Notes under the pieces: generated by a model | Seen by the model: the letters and a program-made list of their open reading frames with translations, nothing else | What the model was told of the DNA's origin: nothing | The model's database searches: none | Part shown: piece after piece, positions 1-5,334 of the stretch | How the letters are laid out: the number at the start of each line of letters is the position of its first letter | Position numbering within the stretch: position 1 is the stretch's first letter | Origin: Dehalococcoidia bacterium | Lineage (GTDB): Bacteria > Chloroflexota > Dehalococcoidia > Dehalococcoidales > Fen-1064 | Assembly (NCBI GenBank): GCA_030691775.1 | Contig: JAUYDN010000257.1 | Span: 1-10,357, forward strand | Length of the DNA stretch: 10,357 nucleotides | Reading direction: 5' to 3' | Position numbers and translations under genes: made by a program

Positions 1-6
1 AATGGG

Positions 7-116
7 TGTCATTCTGGAGCGAAGCGAAGAATCTCAGAGTGGGGGAATAAGACAACGCCTCCCCACCACCAGATTCTTCGTTGTCCCGATGCTATCGGGA
101 CTCCTCCAGAATGACA
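7..116. repeat. TGTCATTC-bounded palindromic repeat, copy E1
   Basis: The two ends are perfect 13-bp inverted repeats (TGTCATTCTGGAG at 7-19 and its reverse complement at 104-116). Inside, CGAAGAATCT at 25-34 is complementary to 71-80, so the whole element can fold into a long hairpin. The same end sequence recurs at 5072-5150 and, in diverged form, at 2918-3067 and 9975-10094. A chance reading frame runs through it but only spells the repeat and is not a gene. It behaves like a small non-autonomous interspersed repeat; no transposase is nearby. Confidence 0.8.
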
Positions 117-278
117 GACCAATTGTTTTGAGACAAGCTCGAATCCATTACCCTACCACCAGGGCGACAATTATTCGGGCATTTTGGGGCAAAGCCAAAA
201 GGGAGATAAGCGGGGAATTGTATCTTTCTCACCGAGTTTCACCGAAGGTAACCGCAAGGATGCAATAAAGCATTATCT

Positions 279-318
279 AAAAAAGAACATCGGGGCGTGG
301 CAAATCCACAACCCCGAT
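279..318 (-). terminator. Intrinsic terminator of the small membrane protein gene
   Basis: A 7-bp stem (289-295 with 312-318) encloses a second 4-bp stem. Read on the minus strand, the hairpin is followed within 4 bases by a run of six T (279-284). It lies about 50 bp past the stop codon of the minus-strand gene at 367-756, the expected place for a Rho-independent terminator. Confidence 0.75.
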
Positions 319-366
319 ATCCTTTGCTACAGAGCAAGATATTATTCAGTGAAGTCGGTGAAATAC

Positions 367-756
367 CTAGGCTTTGCTTTTACCGGGAGCCGCAACGCCG
401 ACCAGCGCCAGCCCCAACCCGATAAGAATATTGACATAACCAGCCATTTGTATGAAACCGGTCAGCCCGATGTTGGTCCTCGCCAGCCCCAGTGATGTCC
501 TCTGGACGGTCAGGTAGGTATACATCGCGCTCGGAGCGGCTTTGCCCGCCTGAATATTCGGCTCCTCGGCGGCCATCATTTTCTCCTGGTTCGCGGTGAC
601 CTGGTCGTACCGCGCTTCCACATCCGCGAGTGCCAGAGGTTTGAGTTCATCGGCAAGCTGTTGTTTCCCGGACCCGGTCTGGACTACCAGAATAATACCG
701 AAAACCAGGCTGGCGATTCCAAGAATGATAACGATGATACGGATTGCATTGTTCAA
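367..756 (-). CDS. Small membrane protein with two transmembrane helices, unknown function
   Basis: The product is 129 residues and I do not recognise a named family. Residues about 5-27 form a very hydrophobic helix (rich in I, V, L, G), and residues about 100-123 form a second helix rich in G, L, A and V. The segment between them, about 30-95, is polar and mixed acidic/basic with a helical look (QLADELKPLALADVEARYDQ). This suggests a hairpin in the cytoplasmic membrane with a soluble loop of about 70 residues. The start is a TTG: no ATG or GTG lies nearby in frame, and GAGGAG sits 8 bases before the TTG. The gene stands alone, with its own near-consensus promoter (826-854) and terminator (279-318). 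Its existence is well supported; its role is unknown. Confidence 0.75.
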   Translation of the reverse strand: MNNAIRIIVIILGIASLVFGIILVVQTGSGKQQLADELKPLALADVEARYDQVTANQEKMMAAEEPNIQAGKAAPSAMYTYLTVQRTSLGLARTNIGLTGFIQMAGYVNILIGLGLALVGVAAPGKSKA

Positions 757-825
757 GCTATTTTCTCCTCAATTTTTTTGGTCTCCCGGATACCTCGTCA
801 ACCGATATACATAGAATTGCTAGGT

Positions 826-854
826 ATAATAAAACAAATGTCACAAAGTGTCAA
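826..854 (-). promoter_or_regulatory. Sigma-70-type promoter of the 129-residue membrane protein gene
   Basis: On the minus strand, TTGACA (849-854, perfect -35) is separated by exactly 17 bases from TATTAT (826-831, one mismatch to the -10 consensus). Transcription would begin near 819, leaving a leader of about 63 bases before the TTG start. Two TGTCA words 10 bp apart (839-843 and 849-853) overlap the -35 region and could be part of an operator; that is only a suggestion. Confidence 0.75.
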
Positions 855-969
855 GAGGTACATGAAATCACGCGGTAAGTCGAGGGTGAAATTGGAGAAT
901 TAAAATTGTGATTTGTTTATGATTAGAGTCAGAATTTGAAATTTGGGTGGGTGGGTAATACGGGGACGG

Positions 970-1896
970 TCACCTGGAATCGAGAGATGATGCGCCGGTA
1001 ACGGAGATCGAGCGTATCGTGGGATTACCGGTGTAGGTAAGTCTGGAACCACTGCTCAGGTCGATATCCAGCATTCCGGTTGCGGCGATAGCCGCTTCGC
1101 TGGCACCCTTGAGATGCAAGGAGGCGTCCTTTACCGGGAACCTGTTCATTTCCACCTGGCTTGCTCCCCAGGCGCTGACGGTGGCCCTCTCCGCCTGCCC
1201 GGAAAGCGCGGTGCGGCTGGCTCCGGAGAGAACGAACTCGGCGTCAATCACCTGCATTTTGCCAGTGAGGCGGCTCGCACCTGATATCTCGCACTTTATA
1301 GCACCGGCTGTCATCTCCACATCAAGGGAGCAGTTGCCGGATAGATTTAGGTCGAGGTTTTCTCGCGATACAAACCCGCGCACCGTGCCCTTGGTGGCGG
1401 CACCCAGCCGTAATTTGCTGAGTTGGGGCATGGAAATCTTAATATTGACAACAGGACGGGCGTGATAGCTTCCAGATTTAAGTGATAGCTTCAAAGTGTT
1501 GCCCGATTTGACCGCGCTAACGTAGTCCTGCAATTCTTCACTTGCCCAGACCGAAACCTTGTATTGCTCAGAGCGGGTAACTTCGACGCGGAAAGCGCAA
1601 TCGACTTCGATGCTGGTAAAATCGGTGAAACTAAGATTTCGGGTGATGAAGTCTTCGTAGCTCAGGTTACAGCCGGTGACAGCCGCAAGAGCGCTTTCGA
1701 GTCGCGTCTCCGCCTGGGAAACAGCCTCTTCGATACGCGTCTCCGCCTGTCTCAAGGACTCTTCCGCGATGGCGCGACCATGTTCGCCGCCTTCCCGGGC
1801 AATCCTTTTTAATATGTCATGGAGCTCGAGGACATCCCGCCTCAGCCTTTCCTTCGTTTCTTCCGCTTCTCGCCGGAGCTCATCAAAACTCTGCAT
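970..1896 (-). CDS. DUF2807-type beta-helix protein with N-terminal coiled coil
   Basis: From the chosen start the protein has 308 residues. Residues 1-75 are charged and helical, with heptad-like repeats (EAEETKERLRR, AETRIEEAVS, QAETRLESAL), consistent with a coiled coil. Residues about 85-305 match the pattern of DUF2807 (putative auto-transporter adhesin head GIN domain): short beta strands broken by recurring SGAS-like turns at about 205, 225, 244, 264, 281 and 301. Family members are usually exported and begin with a lipoprotein or secretion signal; none is visible here, so this one may act in the cytoplasm. The frame is open back to an ATG at 1977, but those first 27 codons begin inside the MITE and precede the predicted transcription start. 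I therefore use the ATG at 1896, which has AAGG 6 bases upstream. Its partner and function are unknown. Confidence 0.7.
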   Translation of the reverse strand: MQSFDELRREAEETKERLRRDVLELHDILKRIAREGGEHGRAIAEESLRQAETRIEEAVSQAETRLESALAAVTGCNLSYEDFITRNLSFTDFTSIEVDCAFRVEVTRSEQYKVSVWASEELQDYVSAVKSGNTLKLSLKSGSYHARPVVNIKISMPQLSKLRLGAATKGTVRGFVSRENLDLNLSGNCSLDVEMTAGAIKCEISGASRLTGKMQVIDAEFVLSGASRTALSGQAERATVSAWGASQVEMNRFPVKDASLHLKGASEAAIAATGMLDIDLSSGSRLTYTGNPTIRSISVTGASSLDSR

Positions 1897-1948
1897 CTGC
1901 AACCTTGCGAGTATTATTGGTCCTGCGCGACTGAGGGGGTAACCATCT

Positions 1949-1977
1949 ATTGTAGTGTCTCCGAAATAACTTGACAA
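1949..1977 (-). promoter_or_regulatory. Outward promoter carried by the MITE end, reading into the DUF2807 gene
   Basis: On the minus strand, TTGTCA (1972-1977) and TACAAT (1949-1954) are spaced by exactly 17 bases; each differs from consensus at one position. The -35 box and spacer lie inside the MITE and the outermost base of the -10 box comes from the flanking CTA. Transcription would start near 1942, 46 bases before the ATG at 1896. No other promoter candidate is visible in the 53 bases between element and gene. Confidence 0.55.
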
Positions 1978-2247
1978 TTACACATGGAGTGTGGTGCCAC
2001 GGACGAAATATGAAAATGATGGTTGCAAAGGGTGGGAAAGCAAGATGACTGCCAATTTGCACAAGGGAGTTGAGAGGGGCGTCAGCCCCTCTCGAAATAG
2101 TTCTTCCCTTCTCTGCGGAGAAGGGACAAGAGCCTGCCCCGCACTTGATGCGGGGGGATGAGGCGCTGTGTAAGCACTGGCATCTTTTACCTGTACTTGG
2201 CCAGGTACAAGTATTCAGAATTGTAAAGCTGTTATTGAGACACTCCA
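1950..2247. mobile_element. MITE-like element, copy 1 (298 bp)
   Basis: This stretch is about 90% identical to 9638-9913. Both copies are flanked directly by CTA on each side (1947-1949 and 2248-2250), a candidate 3-bp target duplication. The ends are imperfect inverted repeats: with the CTA included, the first 15 bases match the reverse complement of the last 15 at 13 positions, and similarity continues into AATAAC and ACAATT. Three internal hairpins follow one another: AGAGGGGC/GCCCCTCT, a CCCTTCTC/GAGAAGGG stem at 2106-2125, and CCCCGCA/TGCGGGG. It encodes no transposase, so it would need one supplied from elsewhere. Compared with copy 2 it carries an extra 24 bp at 2191-2214 that is itself nearly palindromic. 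Confidence 0.8.
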
Positions 2248-2307
2248 CTAGCTGTTAGTTTAGTCTGAAAATATGAGGGGTGTCAATCGGGAGTGTAGAG
2301 GAGGAAT

Positions 2308-2337
2308 CCCGTGGGGGTGGTGGCATTCCCCCACGGG
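2308..2337 (-). terminator. Strong hairpin after the micropeptide genes, terminator-like
   Basis: A perfect 10-bp G/C-rich stem (CCCGTGGGGG at 2308-2317 with 2328-2337) closes a 10-base loop. It begins 22 bases past the stop codon of the micropeptide gene at 2359-2484. No T run follows on the minus strand, so it may stabilise the 3' end of the message or act as a weak or factor-dependent terminator rather than a classical one. Confidence 0.5.
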
Positions 2338-2358
2338 ACCAGCGTCTATTCTGTATAA

Positions 2359-2484
2359 TTAGCGGAGGAATCTGATATCGGGATATTCTTCCAGTGCCTT
2401 CTCAATCGGGGTGCTGAAATTGTCACCGAGCAGAAGCCCGATTAGCTTGTTCACCAGCAAGACTGATTTGTTCAGGTTGTTCAT
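2359..2484 (-). CDS. Micropeptide A (41 residues), paralogue of the adjacent 40-residue peptide
   Basis: A short reading frame, ATG to TAA, encoding 41 residues. GAGGT lies 5 bases before the ATG. It aligns without gaps to the peptide encoded at 2542-2664, identical at 16 of 40 positions: M1, N3, K6, S7, V11, I15, L17, L18, G20, F23, T25, P26, L31, E32, P35 and I37, with conservative changes at eight more. Residues 8-20 are strongly hydrophobic (VLLVNKLIGLLLG), followed by DNFSTP and an acidic segment (IEKALEEYPDI) ending in RFLR. Several identical residues use different synonymous codons in the two genes, which supports selection on the protein. The family is unknown to me. A membrane-associated or secreted signalling peptide, or a modified-peptide precursor, are possibilities; no processing gene is adjacent. 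Confidence 0.7.
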   Translation of the reverse strand: MNNLNKSVLLVNKLIGLLLGDNFSTPIEKALEEYPDIRFLR

Positions 2485-2541
2485 AGACTACCTCTTTCCC
2501 CTATCCTTTATCCTCACCCGGGTCGGTATTGTTTCCCGGTC

Positions 2542-2664
2542 TTAGTAAAGGGCGATATAGGGATTATTCTCAAGTACGTTATTTGCCGGGGTAGTAAACT
2601 TGTTACCGATAAGCAGGTTGATTACCTGCCCGACTACTGCGGCTGATTTGACGATGTTCTTCAT
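2542..2664 (-). CDS. Micropeptide B (40 residues), first of a tandem pair
   Basis: ATG to TAA, 40 residues, with GGAGAGGT ending 6 bases before the ATG. It shares with micropeptide A a K-S pair at 6-7, a hydrophobic stretch at 8-19 (AAVVGQVINLLI), G20, F23, T-P at 25-26, L-E at 31-32, P35 and I37; it ends in PYIALY. The N-terminal third is basic and hydrophobic and the C-terminal half polar, so it could insert shallowly in the membrane. Only 57 bases separate its stop codon from the start of micropeptide A, so the pair is probably one transcript from the TATAAT at 2691-2696. The two-component system ends 455 bp upstream on the same strand. No known family recognised. Confidence 0.7.
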   Translation of the reverse strand: MKNIVKSAAVVGQVINLLIGNKFTTPANNVLENNPYIALY

Positions 2665-2690
2665 TTGATTACCTCTCCGTATCGTTTACA

Positions 2691-2717
2691 ATTATAAATA
2701 TACAGCCAGCAGGTAAC
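2691..2717 (-). promoter_or_regulatory. Candidate promoter of the micropeptide pair
   Basis: On the minus strand there is a perfect TATAAT (2691-2696). No good -35 box sits 17 bases upstream; instead GTTACC (2712-2717) lies 15 bases away. The same hexamer appears twice more upstream at 2765-2781. A weak -35 plus upstream repeats is the usual layout of an activator-dependent promoter. The leader to micropeptide B would be about 20 bases. Confidence 0.5.
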
Positions 2718-2764
2718 GGCTTCATTAAGAGGTGTGGCATAAAGTAAAGCTGACGTTACGGGAG

Positions 2765-2783
2765 GGTAACAAAAAGGTAACAA
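2765..2783. promoter_or_regulatory. 11-bp direct repeat GGTAACAA, candidate response-regulator box
   Basis: GGTAACAA occurs at 2765-2772 and again at 2776-2783, an 11-bp period. OmpR/PhoB-family regulators typically bind as dimers to direct repeats with this period. A third GGTAAC (2712-2717), 53 bp away (about five helical turns), sits at the -35 position of the micropeptide promoter. The nearby regulator at 3120-3800 is of this family, so it is the obvious candidate; binding is not shown by sequence alone. Confidence 0.4.
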
Positions 2784-2790
2784 ATAGAAA

Positions 2791-2832
2791 AGCTATCAGC
2801 TATCAGCTTTGAGCAATCAGCTATGAGCTTTA
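2791..2832. repeat. Short degenerate tandem repeat of AGCTATCAGCT type
   Basis: The words AGCTATC, AGCTATC, AGCTTTGAGCAATC and AGCTATGAGCTTT follow one another. It is a simple, imperfect repeat of 7- to 10-base units with no reading frame of its own. It lies between the candidate operator and the next repeat element. Confidence 0.6.
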
Positions 2833-2917
2833 AGACACTTTCTGCGGGGGTGAGGAAACTGCTTGATACTTGATACCTGTCAGTTGCTACTTCGGGTGGG
2901 GAGGGCGTTGCCCCAAA

Positions 2918-3067
2918 TGTCATTCTGAGGAGTCCGACTCCGTCGGACGAACGAAGAATCTCCGACACTACTCAGCAGGCAGGGAGACCCTTTTAGAGAA
3001 AAAGTCCAAATCACAAATATCAATAGTCAAACCCCCCTTTTCCCCACCAGAGGGACTCAGGGTGACA
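2918..3067. repeat. TGTCATTC-bounded repeat, diverged copy E2
   Basis: The left end TGTCATTCTGAG (2918-2929) matches the reverse complement of the right end (3056-3067) at 10 of 12 positions. A 6-bp hairpin (GTCCGA 2932-2937 with 2943-2948) and the word CGAAGAATCT tie it to copies E1 and E3. It fills most of the gap between the response regulator and the micropeptide genes; I see no gene in 2833-3119. Confidence 0.6.
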
Positions 3068-3119
3068 AGGTCACTCGACTTTTGAAGCAAAGCCGGTGCG
3101 GAGGGAAATGGGATGGGGA

Positions 3120-3800
3120 CTAATCCGGTTTCGTCAGGAAATAACCCACGCCTGTCTTGGTCAGGATGAAGCGCGGTTTGCTCGGGTCTCCTTCCACCTT
3201 TTCACGCAGGCGACTGATGTGTACTTTGAGGCTATCTGTCGCGCCGGGATAATCATCTCCCCAGACGGATTCTGCCAGCGCAGAGTGCGTGACCACGTGT
3301 CCGGCGTTTCTCATCAGATGGCTGAGAATGTGGTTCTCGGTGACCGTAAGCGCTATTTCCTTCTCTCCCACGTGCAGTTGACCTGTAACCGGGTCGAGCC
3401 TCAGGGGACCGTAGGTCAGCAGTTCCGCTTCACTCGGGGTATGCCGGCGGATGAGCGACTTCACCCGCGCCAGTAGCTCCAGTTGGCGGAAAGGCTTGGT
3501 GATATAGTCGTCGGCGCCCCACTCCAGCCCCTTCACCACGTCAACTTCATCCGAGCGCACTGTAAGAATGATGGTGGGCACGTTCGAGAAACGTCGTATC
3601 TGCCGTAAGACCTCGAAGCCGTTGATATCCGGTAAACCAAGGTCGATGATAACAATATCCGGCGATTCGGTTTCAACCAGGTCCACGCCCTTCTGTCCGA
3701 GTCGGGTAGATACCACTTTTGCCTCCGGCCAGCGGATTTGAAAAGCCAGGGAAATGGCATCTACGATTTCTTTGTCGTCCTCGATAACGAGCACTTTCAT
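3120..3800 (-). CDS. OmpR/PhoB-family response regulator
   Basis: At 226 residues it has the usual length and layout of this family. The receiver domain (1-118) shows the acidic pair D8/D9, the phosphoacceptor D53 in IIDLGLPD, T80 and the invariant K102 in TKPF. The C-terminal winged-helix DNA-binding domain (about 128-224) has the typical strand-helix pattern with LTVTENHILSHLMRNAGHVV, a recognition-helix region ATDSLKVHISRLREKVE and the wing TKTGVGYFLTKP. It is most similar in type to KdpE/PhoP-like regulators. Its ATG overlaps the stop of the kinase gene (ATGA), so the two are translationally coupled partners. Targets are unknown; the GGTAACAA direct repeat upstream of the micropeptide pair is a candidate site. 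Confidence 0.95.
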   Translation of the reverse strand: MKVLVIEDDKEIVDAISLAFQIRWPEAKVVSTRLGQKGVDLVETESPDIVIIDLGLPDINGFEVLRQIRRFSNVPTIILTVRSDEVDVVKGLEWGADDYITKPFRQLELLARVKSLIRRHTPSEAELLTYGPLRLDPVTGQLHVGEKEIALTVTENHILSHLMRNAGHVVTHSALAESVWGDDYPGATDSLKVHISRLREKVEGDPSKPRFILTKTGVGYFLTKPD

Positions 3801-5050
3801 TGTTTTTTCACCTCAGCGATGCTAACTTGCTCCGGTTCCGCTTCCTGCTCGGCAGGCGCGGGCGGTACGGAGAACGAGAACCTCGAGCCTTTTCCAGGCT
3901 CACTTTCCACCCATATCTTCCCACCGTGGAGTTCCACGAGGTTTTTACAGAGCGCCAGCCCCAGTCCCAGGCCGCTCAAGTGCTCCAGGTCATCCATCTG
4001 GCGGTGATAAGGCTGGAAAAGTTGTTTCTGCTCTTCTTCCGGTATACCGCGACCGGTATCCTGTACCTCAACGATAATGTTCCCGTTTTTTTGACGGGCG
4101 CAGAGTGTAATCGTACCGCCTTCCGGGGTGAACTTGGTGGCGTTGATAAGCAGGTTGAGCGCCACCTGGCGGAGACGGTCTTCATCACCCCAGACGGCGG
4201 GGAGGGAATCCGGTAACTCCGCCTTCAGTATCTGCCCGTTACTTAAAGCCACTATCGCCATTTCATCACCCACCTGGCGGAGCATGCGCAGGATGTTCAC
4301 CCGCCCGGCTCGGAGCCGGAGCATGCCTATTTCTCCCCGCGCGATGTCCAGCAATTCATCGATACGGCGGTTAAGGTTGGCAGCGCCCCGATGGATATTC
4401 TTTGCGACACTCAGCCACGGCTCTTCTTTTAGCCCACTGACAAGAAGCTCACCGGAAGACATGATGGGCGTCAGCGGTGTTTTCAGCTCGTGCACGAGGG
4501 CGCGGGTAAACTCTACCCGCCTCTGCACTTCAGCCTCAAGCTCCTGGCGGGTCTTGCGCTCTTTTTCGTAGGCTTCTTCGAGCTTCTCCTGGGCGAGTTC
4601 CCGCTCGGTGACATCCATGGTATGGCCCAACACCGCCCGTTTGCCCCGGTACTCGATGGACGCCAAGCCCTCGAGCAACCAGCGTACCTGGCCCTCTTTT
4701 GTCATAATCCGGTATTTGTAAGGCTCGGTCCTCTCGCCCTTGAGCATCTTGATGGCATTTTCCCTCACCATCTCCCGGTCTTCCGGAAGGACAATGTTCA
4801 TCGAAGGAGTGTCCAGAAGCTCGTCCGGGCTTCCGGCAGTGACGGAGCGGAAATTCTCGTTAACGAATTTGAATTTGCCGTCCTGGACGATAAAAAGACC
4901 GATGGGGGTGCTACTGCGGAAAATCTGGACGATTTCTTCATCCCGTGAATGACGGCTTTGCGAGGCTTCCAGCTCCTTTGCACGAACGCGGAGCTCATTA
5001 AGCTCTTTGATGAGCTGTTGTTTACTTTTGTCGTCGTCTCTGATAGTCAT
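3797..5050 (-). CDS. Soluble PAS-domain sensor histidine kinase
   Basis: From the start used, the protein has 417 residues and no transmembrane segment, so it senses a cytoplasmic signal. Residues 8-35 form a coiled coil (DKSKQQLIKELNELR). A PAS domain follows at about 38-150 (STPIGLFIVQDGKFKFVNENF; ending in HTMDVTERELA), then a linker helix. The HisKA domain has H187 in ALVHELKTPLTP; the ATPase domain has the N box NLLINATKF (N303), the G1 box DTGRGIP and the G2 box SGLGLGLALCKNLVELHGG. The last 25 residues are Pro/Glu rich. The frame remains open upstream to 5185, but that extension only translates a repeat element, and 5050 is where the family-like N-terminus begins. No strong ribosome binding site precedes it, so the exact start is not certain. 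Partner: the overlapping regulator. Confidence 0.92.
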   Translation of the reverse strand: MTIRDDDKSKQQLIKELNELRVRAKELEASQSRHSRDEEIVQIFRSSTPIGLFIVQDGKFKFVNENFRSVTAGSPDELLDTPSMNIVLPEDREMVRENAIKMLKGERTEPYKYRIMTKEGQVRWLLEGLASIEYRGKRAVLGHTMDVTERELAQEKLEEAYEKERKTRQELEAEVQRRVEFTRALVHELKTPLTPIMSSGELLVSGLKEEPWLSVAKNIHRGAANLNRRIDELLDIARGEIGMLRLRAGRVNILRMLRQVGDEMAIVALSNGQILKAELPDSLPAVWGDEDRLRQVALNLLINATKFTPEGGTITLCARQKNGNIIVEVQDTGRGIPEEEQKQLFQPYHRQMDDLEHLSGLGLGLALCKNLVELHGGKIWVESEPGKGSRFSFSVPPAPAEQEAEPEQVSIAEVKKQ

Positions 5051-5071
5051 TACCCCGAAAATACCGTTTAT

Positions 5072-5150
5072 TGTCATTCTGGAGGAGGGGAGTTGAATCA
5101 TGGGGTCGCCTGCCCCTCCCTGAGATTCTTCGCTCCGCTCCAGAATGACA
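5072..5150. repeat. TGTCATTC-bounded hairpin repeat, copy E3, in the kinase leader
   Basis: Perfect 13-bp inverted ends (TGTCATTCTGGAG at 5072-5084; complement at 5138-5150) plus inner GGAGGGG/CCCCTCC pairing make a long stem in a 79-bp element. In the opposite orientation its sequence matches E1 closely. It lies between the kinase promoter and start codon, so the mRNA leader would contain this hairpin about 20 bases upstream of the ATG. Confidence 0.8.
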
Positions 5151-5156
5151 ACCCCG

Positions 5157-5201
5157 ATTTTCATATTTCGTGGTGTCGCTGGCAAGCGACATGGATGATT
5201 G
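5157..5201 (-). repeat. Hairpin leader module next to E3, shared with 9922-9960
   Basis: On the minus strand this reads CAATCAT, a 6-bp stem-loop (GTCGCT/AGCGAC, loop TGCC, 5175-5190), then ACCACGAAATATGAAAA. The region at 9922-9960 has the same order, CAATCAT, a 6-bp stem-loop (GCCGAT/ATCGGC) and ACCACGAAGTGTGAAAA. The two stems differ at two base pairs and both changes are compensated. In both places a TGTCATTC-bounded repeat follows within about 15 bases, so this is probably the true left end of that composite element. CGAAATATGAAAAT also occurs inside both MITE copies. Confidence 0.6.
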
Positions 5202-5211
5202 TTACCTTATA

Positions 5212-5240
5212 ATTCTACTTCTACGTGAGTGGCAGGTCAA
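5212..5240 (-). promoter_or_regulatory. Promoter of the histidine kinase/response regulator operon
   Basis: On the minus strand TTGACC (5235-5240) and TAGAAT (5212-5217) are 17 bases apart, one mismatch each from consensus. Transcription would start near 5205, giving a leader of about 155 bases that is mostly repeat element. GGTAACAA (5199-5206) lies right at the predicted start point, which would fit autoregulation by the partner regulator. Confidence 0.65.
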
Positions 5241-5244
5241 ATAC

Positions 5245-5274
5245 TTGCGCACCCACCCATTTTCTGGCTAGAAT
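5245..5274 (+). promoter_or_regulatory. Candidate promoter of the citrate-pathway gene cluster
   Basis: TTGCGC (5245-5250) and TAGAAT (5269-5274) are 18 bases apart, with a TGG just upstream of the -10 box. Start of transcription near 5281 would leave about 54 bases before the TTG start codon. The -35 box is weak. The overlapping divergent arrangement with the kinase promoter means that both could be affected by a protein bound between them. Confidence 0.45.
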
Positions 5275-5334
5275 GAATTATCACAACCGTTTTTCCAGCA
5301 GTTACCCCGCTATTTCTCATTGTAAAGGACGAAC

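Noticed and set aside
2..495. Two plus-strand frames at the left edge
   Set aside because: The first translates repeat E1; the second runs across the terminator and antisense to the small membrane protein gene, without a ribosome site.
1897..1977. Upstream extension of the DUF2807 frame beginning MSSYFGDTT
   Set aside because: The same peptide is encoded at the matching place of the second MITE copy (9665 on the minus strand), so it is a translation of the repeat, and it precedes the predicted transcription start.
2791..2832. Possible CRISPR array
   Set aside because: Units are 7-14 bases, contiguous and degenerate, with no spacers of constant length and no cas genes.
2756..3085. Frames of about 70 codons on both strands
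   Set aside because: They consist of simple repeats and a TGTCATTC-bounded element, with no ribosome site.
5051..5185. 45-residue N-terminal extension of the histidine kinase
   Set aside because: It spells the repeat element (VVILERSEESQ also arises at 12-42), begins at a TTG without a ribosome site, and the family-like N-terminus starts at 5050.
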